Assembly (NCBI GenBank): GCA_030041375.1
Contig: JASHOA010000019.1
Span: forward strand, 1 to 64,000
Length of the DNA stretch: 64,000 bases
Direction of reading: 5' to 3'
Source of the DNA: Acetobacteraceae bacterium
GTDB taxonomy: Bacteria > Pseudomonadota > Alphaproteobacteria > Acetobacterales > Acetobacteraceae
Below are positions 19,800 to 29,302 of the stretch, piece after piece. Positions within the stretch are counted from its first letter, which is position 1. Each line of letters starts with the position of its first letter. The notes below the pieces were generated by a model. It was given only the letters and a program-made list of their open reading frames with translations. It searched no databases and was not told where the DNA came from. Made by a program: the position numbers and the translations under genes.

Positions 19800-21248
19800 T
19801 CATTCCACGAGAGGCAATCTCTCCTGGCGTGACCCCGGGGGGCGGGCGGCCCTTGCCGCCACTGTTCCGTCTGCGAAGCGAATGGCCAGCGCCGACCCGG
19901 GCTTAATCCCACTCGCCCGGGCGAGGAGATGCCCGGACGCGTCGAACACGAGCGCGTAGCCGCGGGCGAGCACGGCATCGGGGGATAGGGAAGCAAGCCT
20001 CGCACCCGCGCCCTCGAGCCGTGCCCGTGCTTCGCGCAGGCGCGAATCGAAGAGGGCTGGCGAGAGCCGCCACGAGAGGCTTCTGGCGCCGCCGCGGCTC
20101 GCCGCCAGCACGCGTTCGAGGCCGGCCCCGAGGCGCAGGAAGAACTGCGCGAGCCGGGCGTCGTTGGCGGCGAGTGCGGCGCGCGGATCCGGCAAACGCA
20201 CCGCCCAGCCGTGCAGAGCGGCACGCCGCGCCTCGCGAATCGCGCGGAGCGCGAGCCAGAGCCGTTCGCCACGATCATCGAGCCGCTGTCGCATCATTCC
20301 GGCCAGGCCAGGCAAATCCGGCAGGGCGCGCGCGGCGCGTTCCAGGCGAAGGCGCGATTCCTGCACCAGCCGTCCGAGCGCGCTGTCGAGCCGCACACCC
20401 CACTGTGCGAGATCGGCAACCAGCTCGGTGCGCACCGGAACCGCCATCTCCGCCGCCGCCGTCGGTGTCGGCGCACGCTGGTCGGCAGCAAAATCGATCA
20501 GCGTCATGTCGCTCTCGTGGCCGACGGCCGAGATCAGCGGTATCGGGCTTGCCGCGGCGGCACGCACCACGCCTTCGTCGTTGAAGGCCATCAGGTCCTC
20601 GAGGCTGCCGCCGCCCCGGGCGACGATCAGCACCTCGGGACGAGCGATCGGGCCCGCGGCGGGCAGTGCCCCGAAGCCGGCGATCGCGGCGGCGATTCGC
20701 CGCGCCGCGCCCTCGCCCTGAACGGGGACCGGCCAGAGCAAAATCGGGCGCGGGAAGCGACGCTTGATCGTGGTGCGGATATCCTGGATCACCGCGCCCT
20801 GTTCCGACGTGATCACGCCGATCACGCGTGGCAGCAGGGGCAGAGCGCGTTTCCTTGCCGAATCGAACAGGCCTTCCTCGGCCAGCCGCCGGCGCAGCGC
20901 CTCGATCCGCGCCAGCAACGCCCCCTCGCCCGCATAATCGAGGCGTTCGACGATGAGCTGGTAGGTCGAACGCTCCCCGTAGGCCGTGATGCGCCCGGTT
21001 GCGATCACCGCCAAGCCGTTCTCGGGCATCACGCCAAGCCGCGCCACGGCCGGCTTCCAGGCAACTGCCGCCAGCTTTCCCCCCTCGTCCTTGAGAGAGA
21101 AATAGAGATGCCCCGAGGGATAACGCCGGACCTCCGTGATTTCGCCGGCCACGCGCACCCTGCCGAATGCGGTTTCCAGTGTCAGTTTCACGGCCCCGGA
21201 GATTTCGCTCACGGTGTATTCGGGGATGTTGGCAACGATCTCGGCCAT
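19800..21248 (-). CDS. xseA: Exodeoxyribonuclease VII large subunit
   Basis: A 482-residue nuclease subunit starting MAEIVANIPEYTVSEISGAV; six codons more are possible from 21266. The N-terminal OB fold (residues about 10-110; VAGEITEVRRYPSGHLYFSLKD) binds single-stranded DNA. The catalytic region carries IVARGGGSLEDLMAFNDE and SAVGHESD, hallmark XseA motifs. The C-terminal half is a long Arg/Leu-rich coiled region that binds the small subunit XseB, encoded elsewhere. It degrades single-stranded DNA in mismatch repair and recombination. It is divergent from purD with a 53-bp gap. Confidence 0.95.
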   Translation of the reverse strand: MAEIVANIPEYTVSEISGAVKLTLETAFGRVRVAGEITEVRRYPSGHLYFSLKDEGGKLAAVAWKPAVARLGVMPENGLAVIATGRITAYGERSTYQLIVERLDYAGEGALLARIEALRRRLAEEGLFDSARKRALPLLPRVIGVITSEQGAVIQDIRTTIKRRFPRPILLWPVPVQGEGAARRIAAAIAGFGALPAAGPIARPEVLIVARGGGSLEDLMAFNDEGVVRAAAASPIPLISAVGHESDMTLIDFAADQRAPTPTAAAEMAVPVRTELVADLAQWGVRLDSALGRLVQESRLRLERAARALPDLPGLAGMMRQRLDDRGERLWLALRAIREARRAALHGWAVRLPDPRAALAANDARLAQFFLRLGAGLERVLAASRGGARSLSWRLSPALFDSRLREARARLEGAGARLASLSPDAVLARGYALVFDASGHLLARASGIKPGSALAIRFADGTVAARAARPPGSRQERLPLVE

Positions 21249-21301
21249 GCCGGCACGATAGGCCACTATGGCCGGGCACGGAATCGGCGAGGAGGAACTT
21301 C

Positions 21302-22585
21302 ATGCGGGTCCTGGTAGTGGGATCGGGGGCACGCGAGCACGCGCTCTGCTGGGCGCTGGCGGCAAGCCCGATCCTGGGGAAACTCTGGTGTGCGCCGGGC
21401 AATCCCGGCACCGCCTCGGTCGCCGAAAACATCCCGATCGCCACGCTCGATACGGCGGCGATCGTTTCCTTCGCGCGCGCCAACGCGGTCGATCTCGTCG
21501 TCCCCGGGCCCGAGGCGCCACTCGTCGCCGGGCTCGCCGATGCGCTCCTCGCGGCGGGGATTCGCGCCGCCGGCCCGCTCAAGGCGGCGGCGCGCCTGGA
21601 GGGGGAAAAGAGCTTCACCAAGGAGATCGCAGAGGCCGCCGGCATTCCGACCGCGCGCTTTGCCCGCTTCGACGACCCCGCCGCCGCCCGCGCCTGGTGT
21701 CGCCGGCAAGGCGCCCCACTGGTCATCAAGGCGGATGGACTGGCCGCCGGCAAAGGCGTGGTGGTGGCCACCAGCATCGCCGAGGCCGAGGGGACGATTG
21801 CAGAGTTCATGGAGGCCGGGCGGCTGGGCGAGGCAGGGCGGGTGGTCCTGGTCGAGGAGTGCCTCACCGGCCCGGAGGTCTCGCTCTTCGCACTCTCGGA
21901 CGGCGCGCATGTCGTGCCGCTCGGCGCTGCCACCGACTACAAGCGTGCCGGCGAAGGTGACCGCGGCCCGAACACCGGCGGCATGGGTGCCGTCGCTCCT
22001 GCCCTGGCGCTGACGCCCGCGCTCGCCGAGGCTGCGATGCAGCGGATCGTGCGCCCGGCGCTGGCCGAACTGGCAAAGCGTGGCACGCCGTTCCGCGGCA
22101 TCCTGTTCGCCGGGCTGATGATGACCGAAGAGGGGCCGAAGCTGATCGAATTCAATGTCCGCTTCGGGGATCCCGAGTGCCAGGCCCTGTTGCCGCTCTT
22201 GGCCTCGGACCTGCTCGCAGCACTGCTCGCGGCCTGTGACGGAGAACTCGGCGATTTCGATCTGCGCTGGCGAACGGGCGCGTCAGTGGCGGTGGTACTC
22301 GCCGCACGCGGCTATCCCGAGGCACCAGCGCCCGAAGGCGAGCTTCGCGGCATTGAACAAGCGGCCCTCTTGCCCGGCGTCCAGCTCTTCCATGCGGCGA
22401 CGCGCCGCGTCGAAAACCGGCTCCTGCCGGCCGGCGGCCGCGTGCTCACGGTTTCGGCCACCGGTGCAGACCTCGCCGAGGCACAGAGGCGCGCCTACGC
22501 GGCGGTACGCACGATCGACTGGCCGGAGGGAATTTCCCGGCGCGACATCGGCGGCCCGCCCCTTCCGTGCCCGTTCCTTCCGTAA
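21302..22585 (+). CDS. purD: Phosphoribosylamine-glycine ligase
   Basis: A 427-residue ATP-grasp enzyme that joins phosphoribosylamine and glycine to give GAR, the second step of purine synthesis. Visible: MRVLVVGSGAREHALCWALA, the KADGLAAGKGVVVA ATP loop, GPEVSLFALSDG, DYKRAGEGDRGPNTGGMGA and NVRFGDPECQ. The ATG at 21302 has AGGAGG 8 bp upstream; the longer frame into xseA is spurious. It stands apart from the purCSQL run at 54312. Confidence 0.96.
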   Translation: MRVLVVGSGAREHALCWALAASPILGKLWCAPGNPGTASVAENIPIATLDTAAIVSFARANAVDLVVPGPEAPLVAGLADALLAAGIRAAGPLKAAARLEGEKSFTKEIAEAAGIPTARFARFDDPAAARAWCRRQGAPLVIKADGLAAGKGVVVATSIAEAEGTIAEFMEAGRLGEAGRVVLVEECLTGPEVSLFALSDGAHVVPLGAATDYKRAGEGDRGPNTGGMGAVAPALALTPALAEAAMQRIVRPALAELAKRGTPFRGILFAGLMMTEEGPKLIEFNVRFGDPECQALLPLLASDLLAALLAACDGELGDFDLRWRTGASVAVVLAARGYPEAPAPEGELRGIEQAALLPGVQLFHAATRRVENRLLPAGGRVLTVSATGADLAEAQRRAYAAVRTIDWPEGISRRDIGGPPLPCPFLP

Positions 22586-22620
22586 CGGTGCGGGGCGCGC
22601 CATTTTGTTACAATATCGCA

Positions 22621-23649
22621 TCATGCAAACCACGTATCGGGAAGGGTGAATCCTTCCGGGAACGGGTCTGCCGGGTCGAGGCCGTACTGGCCGATGCTGG
22701 TGACGAAGCCGCGTCCAGAGATGCTGACCGTCACTGCCGGCACGTCTCCGGCATGCGTCGTTCCCTCCACCATGCCCAGGAAGTGCGTGCCGATGATCGA
22801 GACGTGATCCAGCGTTTCGCCTTCCCTGATCTCGCCGCGTGCGTGCAGCAACGCGAGGCGGGCAGAGGTGCCGGTTCCGCAAGGCGAACGATCGATCCGC
22901 CCGGGTGAGATGATCACGGCGTTGCGGGCCGTTTTCCCCTCCGCTGTTGCAGAGATCGGTCCGGCAAACAGCGTCTGGTTGACGGTATGGATCTCGGCAT
23001 TCTCCGGATGCACGGAAGGAAGCTGCTCGGCCGCCGCCGCCTTGATCCACTCGCCCACGGCCACCAGGTCGCGTGCCTCGCCGGGTACGATCGCGAAGCC
23101 GAGCGGGGCCGCATCGACGATCGCATAGAGCATGCCGCCGTAAGCGACATCGACCCGGACGGTGCCAAGCCCGGCAACTTCGACCGTGCGGTCGCGATGC
23201 AACACGAAGGAAGGCACGTTGCGGAACGTCACGCGCTCACAACGTCCGTTGCGGCAACTCGCCGTGACGGGCACGAGCCCGCCCGGCGTCTCCAGCACCA
23301 GCCGTGTCTCTGGCTCCTGCATCGGCAGGATGCCGGTTTCGAGCACCGCCGTCACGGCGCAAATCGTGTTCGAGCCGGACATCGGCACGTAGTAGCGAGA
23401 CTCCATGATGATGAGGCCAAGATCAGCCTCCGGCGAGCAGGGCGGCGTGATCAGGTTGAGCGAATGATTCGCAGCACCACGCGGCTCGAAAAGCAGCAGG
23501 CGGCGCAGCGAATCGTCCGCATCGCGCAAGTGCGCCATCCGCTCGAACATCGTCTTTCCCGGCGGCGGCAGCACGCCGCCGGTGATCACCCGGCCGACCT
23601 CGCCTTCGGCATGCACACCGACCACTGTGATGCTCCGGCTCCAGTGCAT
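22621..23649 (-). CDS. Proline racemase superfamily protein, 4-hydroxyproline epimerase type
   Basis: A 342-residue member of the proline racemase / hydroxyproline epimerase / 3-hydroxyproline dehydratase superfamily. The first catalytic position is serine, not cysteine: S91 in VPMSGSNTIC, where racemases have MCGHGT. The second is C257 in DRSPCGTGTSAR. Ser/Cys members are known and act on hydroxyprolines rather than proline. It should therefore epimerise 4-hydroxyproline or act on 3-hydroxyproline. It follows an FAD oxidoreductase gene by 3 bp and a GntR regulator, the usual layout of hydroxyproline catabolism operons, in which the D-isomer is oxidised next. The downstream dehydratase and deaminase genes are absent here. 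Confidence 0.85.
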   Translation of the reverse strand: MHWSRSITVVGVHAEGEVGRVITGGVLPPPGKTMFERMAHLRDADDSLRRLLLFEPRGAANHSLNLITPPCSPEADLGLIIMESRYYVPMSGSNTICAVTAVLETGILPMQEPETRLVLETPGGLVPVTASCRNGRCERVTFRNVPSFVLHRDRTVEVAGLGTVRVDVAYGGMLYAIVDAAPLGFAIVPGEARDLVAVGEWIKAAAAEQLPSVHPENAEIHTVNQTLFAGPISATAEGKTARNAVIISPGRIDRSPCGTGTSARLALLHARGEIREGETLDHVSIIGTHFLGMVEGTTHAGDVPAVTVSISGRGFVTSIGQYGLDPADPFPEGFTLPDTWFA

Positions 23650-23652
23650 CGG

Positions 23653-24966
23653 CTAACTCCTTCGCTTCACGAGGCGCTCGTCCCGCCGGTCGAGCAAGAG
23701 GTGCCACGGACGGACCAGGCGCGCGCCCAGCACCTGGATGCCGTGCGCAGGGATGGCGCGCAGGCTCGTCACCGGCAAGGGGAGATCCGCTTCGGCGATG
23801 GCGCCGGCGAGAAATTGCCCGAGCCGGCGTCCGAGTGCCGAGCCGAGCGCCACGCCACGGCCGGAGTAGGCGCCGCAGAAAAGGACACCCGGAGCCAGCC
23901 GCATCAGCCGCGGCAGCCGATCGGGCGTCACCCCGACGATTCCTTCCCAATAGTCCTCGACCGCGATCTCGCCGATGACCGGAAAAGTGGCGGCAATCCC
24001 GTTCCGGACCGCCCTTCGCCCGCGTTCGGCTGCGTCCTGCCAGAACATCATCCGCCCGCCGCTGATCAGCCGCCCGTCGCGATCGTAATGAAAGGCGCGG
24101 ATCTCCCGCCGCAGATCCGAAAATCCGACATTCCCGGGCAGGATCGTTCGCCTCAGATTGTCCGAAAGCGGGCTGGACGCCGTCTGATAGAGCTTGACGG
24201 GAATCATCGTCCTGATCAGCCCGGGCCATAGCGCGGCTCCGAGTGCGTTGGTCGCGATCAGGACCGTCCTGGCACGCACCACCCCGCCCGTGGCCTCGAT
24301 CCGCCAATAACTCCCATCCCGCCTGAGCCCCCGGACGCGTGCATTGACGAGCAAGCGGGCTCCCGCCCGGATGGCCGCACGCGCGAGACCCTGGGTCAGG
24401 GGATAGGGATTGATGTGCCCGCCCTCGAGGGCCTGCCAGCCACCGAGATAGCCGGGTGCGCCGAGGCGAGCTGCAAGCTCGGCTGCGTCGAACCAGGCAA
24501 CCGCTGCGCCGAACGCCTTCCATTCCGCGTGAATGATCCGCGCCTGCGCCAGGGTTGCCTCGGAGTGGGCGGGCTGGATCCAGCCCTGCTGCACGGCATC
24601 GCAATCGATGCCGTGCCGACGGATCAGCGAAAAGAGTTCCGCCGCCGCGCCGGCAACCATCGCATTGTAGCGCGGCCCGAACGCGCTTCCGAGCGCGCGC
24701 TCGACGATCGCCGGGTTGGCACGCGAATGCTGCGGCACCACCATTCCGTTGTTGCGCCCGGAGGCGCCGGCGCCGATATATTCCGCTTCGAGCAACAGCA
24801 CGCTGCTGCCCGCCTCCGCTGCGGCCAGTGCAGCCGAAAGGCCGGTAAAGCCGCCGCCAACGACAACGATATCGGCCTCTGCGTCGCCGGCGAGCGGCTC
24901 AGTCCCGGTTTCCGGCTCGCGGGAGATTTGGCGCCAATGATGGCGCCTGGCGGTATCGACCCGCAT
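23653..24966 (-). CDS. FAD-dependent amino-acid oxidoreductase (DadA/PuuB type)
   Basis: A 437-residue flavoprotein. Residues about 32-65 form the FAD-binding fold (IVVVGGGFTGLSAALAAAEAG, then an acidic LLEAEYIGAGASGRNNG). The C-terminal LFCGAYSGRGVALGSALGRRLG completes the site. It belongs to the DAO superfamily with D-amino-acid dehydrogenases and gamma-glutamylputrescine oxidase. Its position between a GntR regulator and a hydroxyproline-epimerase-type gene suggests oxidation of cis-4-hydroxy-D-proline or a related imino acid. That is inference from context; the protein alone would also fit polyamine or sarcosine-type oxidation. Confidence 0.85.
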   Translation of the reverse strand: MRVDTARRHHWRQISREPETGTEPLAGDAEADIVVVGGGFTGLSAALAAAEAGSSVLLLEAEYIGAGASGRNNGMVVPQHSRANPAIVERALGSAFGPRYNAMVAGAAAELFSLIRRHGIDCDAVQQGWIQPAHSEATLAQARIIHAEWKAFGAAVAWFDAAELAARLGAPGYLGGWQALEGGHINPYPLTQGLARAAIRAGARLLVNARVRGLRRDGSYWRIEATGGVVRARTVLIATNALGAALWPGLIRTMIPVKLYQTASSPLSDNLRRTILPGNVGFSDLRREIRAFHYDRDGRLISGGRMMFWQDAAERGRRAVRNGIAATFPVIGEIAVEDYWEGIVGVTPDRLPRLMRLAPGVLFCGAYSGRGVALGSALGRRLGQFLAGAIAEADLPLPVTSLRAIPAHGIQVLGARLVRPWHLLLDRRDERLVKRRS

Positions 24967-24999
24967 ACTCTCCTCAAGACAACGGCCGAAAAGGAAGCG

Positions 25000-25746
25000 T
25001 CAGGCAGCGCGGCGGCCGAGCGGAGCCGGCTCGGTTACATAGAGGCGGAACAGCGCTTCCTTCAAGACGAGCCTGGCATCTTCGACCGAGAGCGCAATGT
25101 GCTGCGCCAGGATGCGCGCGCCGAGTTCGGCGTTGCGCGCCTTGAGGGCGGCAACGATGCGACTATGCTCGGCGATCCTGCGCGGCTCCGGCGGATCGTG
25201 GCTGATGCGGCGTACGAAGCGGATGCGGGCATGAATGGCAGTGATCCGGCGCACGATCTCGGAATTTCCGGATAGCTCGGCAAGCTGGTGATGAAACGCT
25301 TCATCCAGGCTCAGCAGTTCATCCGGGTCACCGCGACGAAAGCGGATCAGCGCCTCCCCCCAGAAGCGCGCCAGCGCCGCGATGCCGGCGTTCGAGGCGC
25401 GCTGGCACGCCAGCTCGAAGCTGCCCCGTTCGAGAATGGAACGCACCTCGTAAACCGCAACCAGATCTGCGATATCGAGCGAGCGGCAGAAGAAACCGCG
25501 GTTCGGCGTGAACACCAGGAAGCCTTCGCTCGCCAGCCGGTTCAGCGCCTCGCGCACCGGGGTGCGGCTCAGAGACAGGGCTTCTGCGAGCTTGAGTTCG
25601 TTCACCCGCTGTTGAGGCTTCAGCTTGAATTCGATGATCCATTGCCGGATCGCCGCATAGGCGCGCCCGGCACTGTCTGCCGCTCGTCGCGGCACGGCCC
25701 GCCGGCTTCCCGGCCGCCTCGTCGCACTGGCTGCCATGCCCGTCAT
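25000..25746 (-). CDS. GntR family (FCD-type) transcriptional regulator
   Basis: A 248-residue FadR-like repressor. The N-terminal winged helix spans about 25-95 (AYAAIRQWIIEFKLKPQQRV, LSLSRTPVREALNRLASEGF). The C-terminal FCD ligand domain keeps metal-binding residues in DEAFHHQLAELSGN and the later HSRIVAALKARNAE histidine. It lies 33 bp upstream of the FAD oxidoreductase gene in the same direction and probably controls that operon, with an amino or imino acid as inducer. Start at 25746; an ATG three codons in is equally possible. Confidence 0.88.
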   Translation of the reverse strand: MTGMAASATRRPGSRRAVPRRAADSAGRAYAAIRQWIIEFKLKPQQRVNELKLAEALSLSRTPVREALNRLASEGFLVFTPNRGFFCRSLDIADLVAVYEVRSILERGSFELACQRASNAGIAALARFWGEALIRFRRGDPDELLSLDEAFHHQLAELSGNSEIVRRITAIHARIRFVRRISHDPPEPRRIAEHSRIVAALKARNAELGARILAQHIALSVEDARLVLKEALFRLYVTEPAPLGRRAA

Positions 25747-25851
25747 TCCAGAATTGCGGAAGCAGTCAATCCGCCCCGTGAGGCCCGGTCAAGCACGCGG
25801 TTGCGGCTATTTTGGGCACGGAAGGACCCGGTCTCGACCCTGCTTCCCCGA

Positions 25852-26340
25852 TCAGACAGGTTTCACTTTGAAAACAGTGGCGGCCTCGATCGCCGCAACA
25901 TCTGCCGGGCGCGGGAACGGCGCCGGCGTGGACTCTCCTTCCCGGCGCGGGCGGCCGATGGCGGCAAAGAACTCGGCCAGGCCGTGCGGAGCCATGACCC
26001 AGACCAACGCGAGCTCCTCGTCGGCATCGTTGATGAAGCCGTGCTCGACGTTCCGCGGCAGGCCGATCGTGCTGCCGGGTCCGATCCGATGTTCGGCGCC
26101 GCCGACCAGCGCACGGCCATGGCCTTGCCAGACGAAAATCGCCTCGTCATGGCGATCGTGGGTATGCGTGCGGATAGAGGAGCGGGGCGCCACCACCTGC
26201 ACGCCCATCGAGAAGGAGCCATCCCAGCTCTCGGGAGAGAGCTTGATGGCTGCATAGCCATTGGCCGGCACCGGCTGCCAGAAGGACTTTCCCTCCCCCG
26301 CTGCCAGCACCACCCCACCCGCCTCATCTGCTACGGACAT
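25852..26340 (-). CDS. Cupin domain-containing protein
   Basis: A 162-residue single-domain cupin starting MSVADEAGGVVLAAGEG. Conserved barrel motif 1 is THTHDRHDEAIFVWQGHG, supplying a likely His/His/Glu metal set. Motif 2 is GLPRNVEHGFIN. The C-terminal third (RRREGESTPAPFPRP) is outside the barrel. AAGGAGAG precedes the ATG. The ligand and reaction are unknown; such proteins are often dioxygenases, isomerases or sensors. It is divergent from the FAD dehydrogenase with a 75-bp shared promoter region, so it might act with it. The longer frame to 27171 is antisense to that gene and rejected. Confidence 0.85.
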   Translation of the reverse strand: MSVADEAGGVVLAAGEGKSFWQPVPANGYAAIKLSPESWDGSFSMGVQVVAPRSSIRTHTHDRHDEAIFVWQGHGRALVGGAEHRIGPGSTIGLPRNVEHGFINDADEELALVWVMAPHGLAEFFAAIGRPRREGESTPAPFPRPADVAAIEAATVFKVKPV

Positions 26341-26415
26341 CCGGCCCTCTCCTTTCGCATCGCCACGCCGTCCCGGCCGCAGGCCCTTGCCTGGGCGGCC
26401 ACCGGGGCTTAACTC

Positions 26416-28173
26416 GTGCTTTCCGGCGGCGGCTCTGGCAGGGTGGACGAAGCGGGCGAGACTGTCGATGTGGTGATCGCCGGGTCCGGCGCTGCGGCAC
26501 TGACCGCCGCGCTGACCGCTGCGGTCGGCGGGCTCGGCGTTCTGATCCTCGAGAAAACCGGCCGCATCGGCGGCACCAGCGCGATGTCCGGTGCGGGTAC
26601 CTGGATTCCTGCGAACCATCATGCCCGGGCCGCCGGAATCGCCGATTCGGAAGCGCAGGCGCTCGCCTACCTGCGGGCCGCCTCGCCGGCCGGCTGGGCC
26701 GAGACGGAAGATGCGCTCTGGCAACGTTTCGTCACCGAGGCACCGCGCATGCTCGCCTTTGTCGAGCGGCATACTCCCTTGCGCTATGGCCTGACGGGCG
26801 AGCCAGACCCGAAGGCAGAGGCGCCGGGCGGCATGCAAGGCGGGCGCATGCTGTCCCCGCATCCGCTGCGCCGGAGTCTTGTCGGGCCCTATGGCCGCTG
26901 CATCCGGCGCTCCACCCTCCCGCACCGGTTCAGCTACCTCGAGATGCAGCGTTTCGACCTCTATCACGAGCCGATCCGGACAGCGGTGAAACTCGCACCG
27001 CTGCTCTTCTGGCGCCTTCTGACCGGCGCTGCCGGCCAGGGCAATGCGCTGGTTGTCGGTTTGCTGAAAGGCTGCCTGGACCATGGCTGCCGCATCGCCC
27101 TCGATCATCGTGTGGTTTCGCTTCTGACCGACGCGGCCGACGGCTCGGTCAGCGGCGTTGCCGTGGAGCACCAGGGCACGCGCCGTCGCATTCTCGCGCG
27201 CTCGGGAGTGGTGCTGGCCACCGGAGGCTTCGAATGGGACCCGGATCTGCGGGAACGATACTTCCCGGGCCCGCTCGATCGCCTGGGCAGCCCGTCAGGC
27301 AATACCGGCGATGGGCAACGGCTGGCGGCGAGTGTCGGAGCGAGGCTTGAGCGGATGGACCAGGCAAACATCTATCCGACCCTCCCCACCCGGTACGAAG
27401 GCCGGCCGCACGCCCTGCCGGCGATTTTCCAGGCCGAGCCGCACGCCATCGTGGTCAACCGGGAGGGGCGGCGGTTCGTCTCGGAATACGATTACAACAT
27501 CGGCGAGGCGCTCGATTCCCGCGACCCGGCGAGCGGCCAGCCGAGGCACCTGCCGGCCTGGGTCATTGCCGACCGCCGCTTCCTCCGCCGCTCCCTGCTG
27601 TTCCGTTATTACGCAACAAAAGAGCCCGGATGGATCCGCCGGGCGCCTGATCTTGGCCGCCTGGCGCGGCTCGCCGGGTTGCCGGAGAGAGCGCTCGCCG
27701 CCACGGTCGCACGCTTCAACGGATTTTGCCGCATCGGAAGGGATACAGATTTCCACCGCGGAGAAAGTGCATGGGAACGGAGCAAGGCCGGGCCCGGCGG
27801 CGGTGCCGGCAACCCCACGCTCGGCCCGATCGAAGAGCCGCCCTTCCTGGCCATTCCGCTCAACCGCTCGATCCTCGGTACCAAGGGCGGGGCGCGCACC
27901 GACCCGAACGGCCAGGTACTGCGGGCGGACGGGAGCCTCATCGGCCGGCTTTACTGTGCCGGCAACGCAATGGCAAATCCGATCGGCACGCGCGCACTCG
28001 GCGCCGGTACGACCATCGGTCCCTGCATGACCTGGGGCTATATCTGCGGCAACGCGCTTCTGAATGCAAACCGCCGCGGCGACCCCGCGGGTAGTTCCAT
28101 AATCGAATCGTTATCGGCATCCATGCCGGGCCAGGCCTTAAGCGACGCTCTGCGCGCGGCGCCGGAAAGTTGA
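26416..28173 (+). CDS. FAD-binding dehydrogenase (3-ketosteroid dehydrogenase / fumarate reductase type)
   Basis: A 585-residue flavoprotein of the succinate dehydrogenase/fumarate reductase-like superfamily. Residues about 17-50 hold the FAD motif VVIAGSGAAALTAALTAAVGG followed by LILEKTGRIGGTSAMSGAG. The C-terminal LYCAGNAMANPIGTRALGAGTTIGPCMTWG matches 3-ketosteroid-delta-1-dehydrogenase-like proteins, which desaturate ring ketones. A GTG start at 26416 is used; a GTG nine codons later is possible. No other steroid genes adjoin it except, loosely, the acyl-CoA dehydrogenase-type gene at 29627, so the substrate is open. Confidence 0.85.
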   Translation: MLSGGGSGRVDEAGETVDVVIAGSGAAALTAALTAAVGGLGVLILEKTGRIGGTSAMSGAGTWIPANHHARAAGIADSEAQALAYLRAASPAGWAETEDALWQRFVTEAPRMLAFVERHTPLRYGLTGEPDPKAEAPGGMQGGRMLSPHPLRRSLVGPYGRCIRRSTLPHRFSYLEMQRFDLYHEPIRTAVKLAPLLFWRLLTGAAGQGNALVVGLLKGCLDHGCRIALDHRVVSLLTDAADGSVSGVAVEHQGTRRRILARSGVVLATGGFEWDPDLRERYFPGPLDRLGSPSGNTGDGQRLAASVGARLERMDQANIYPTLPTRYEGRPHALPAIFQAEPHAIVVNREGRRFVSEYDYNIGEALDSRDPASGQPRHLPAWVIADRRFLRRSLLFRYYATKEPGWIRRAPDLGRLARLAGLPERALAATVARFNGFCRIGRDTDFHRGESAWERSKAGPGGGAGNPTLGPIEEPPFLAIPLNRSILGTKGGARTDPNGQVLRADGSLIGRLYCAGNAMANPIGTRALGAGTTIGPCMTWGYICGNALLNANRRGDPAGSSIIESLSASMPGQALSDALRAAPES

Positions 28174-28301
28174 CACTTTTGCGGGCGGATCGCTATTCTG
28201 AGACCAATCGATCGGAAGTCTGGGGCGGCGACCATGTTGAAGCTTAAATTCGGAGATGGGCCAAGCATTTTTTCTCGGCCGGCCGGCTAGGATACGCAAC
28301 G

Positions 28302-29228
28302 ATGGTGATGACGCGGGCGATCAGCAAGGCCTTCTTCAACGCCTACAGCGAGAACCAACCCATCAGGGCGCGACTGGAAGGGGTCGCCGACCTGATGCGG
28401 CACGGCTACATCGACAATGCGTGGGAGATCATCCAGAGCCTCAACCAGACACAGGGCCAGTTGCAACCACTCGAGTGGCTGTCCTGGGCCTGCGACCGCC
28501 TGGAGATTCTGCGCCCGCCGCCGTACGACGATCCTAATGATATCGAAACGATAGCCGTGGATGGCCTTTCGCGCGGCGTGCCCGTCCGGCCTCCGACGGA
28601 CGTGATGATCGCCCGCTCCTGGGCGGCGACGCGGGTCATCGTCGCCTTCGGCGGCGTCGGCGAGGCTTTCTGGTCGGTGCCGCCGTTCCTCGAGGTGCCG
28701 AACTGCCATCTTGTCATGCTGCGCGATACGACCCGGCTGTTCCACGTCGCCGGCATCGAGGGGCTGGGCGGTAGCTACGCAGACTGCGTGGCCGGGCTGC
28801 GCAGGGTCATCAAGAAGCTCGGCGCGACCCAGGTCTTCGTCAGCGGCAACTCGAGCGGCGGTTATGCCGCCCTTCGCTACGCGCTCGATATCGAAGCGCG
28901 CGGGGTCCTGGCGTTCAGCCCCTTCACCCGGCTCAACGCCAGCGAGGAGGAACTGGCAAAATTCCCGGCCGTGCGCCCGCTTTCACGCAGCCGCCCCGAG
29001 ATGATGGAAGACCTGCTGCCCCTCTATCAGAGCCATCCGAACCCGCCCAAGGTCATCATCGTCTATGGCGACAAGCATCCCGTGGACACGGAACATGCAC
29101 TGCGCATGAAAGATCTGCCGAACGTCGCCCTGGAACCGGTGCACGGCTATGACGGGCATCATGCCTGGGCAAAGCTCCTGGAAGAGAACAAGTTCCGCCC
29201 GCTCCTGAAACAGCTCCTCGCGTTCTGA
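28302..29228 (+). CDS. Alpha/beta-fold hydrolase-like protein of unknown function
   Basis: A 308-residue protein. The first 90 residues are helical (ISKAFFNAYSENQPIRARL, then DNAWEIIQSLNQTQGQL). The rest is a hydrolase fold with nucleophile S184 in FVSGNSSGGYAALRYAL, a probable acid in IIVYGDKHPVDTEHALRM and a histidine in GYDGHHAWAKLLEENKF. Similar proteins occur beside polysaccharide or glycan loci in alphaproteobacteria, but I cannot name a substrate. It is a single gene with about 130 bp upstream and 74 bp before clpS. Confidence 0.7.
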   Translation: MVMTRAISKAFFNAYSENQPIRARLEGVADLMRHGYIDNAWEIIQSLNQTQGQLQPLEWLSWACDRLEILRPPPYDDPNDIETIAVDGLSRGVPVRPPTDVMIARSWAATRVIVAFGGVGEAFWSVPPFLEVPNCHLVMLRDTTRLFHVAGIEGLGGSYADCVAGLRRVIKKLGATQVFVSGNSSGGYAALRYALDIEARGVLAFSPFTRLNASEEELAKFPAVRPLSRSRPEMMEDLLPLYQSHPNPPKVIIVYGDKHPVDTEHALRMKDLPNVALEPVHGYDGHHAWAKLLEENKFRPLLKQLLAF

Positions 29229-29302
29229 CCGCCGCATGAACGCCTCGTCCACGCCATGCCAACCTCAGACTCAGTGAGCCATCATCGTGAGGAGGTCCTC
29301 CG

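Noticed and set aside
25852-27171. 439-residue form of the cupin protein
   Set aside because: The extra 277 residues are antisense to the FAD dehydrogenase and unlike any cupin. The ATG at 26338-26340 has a good ribosome site.
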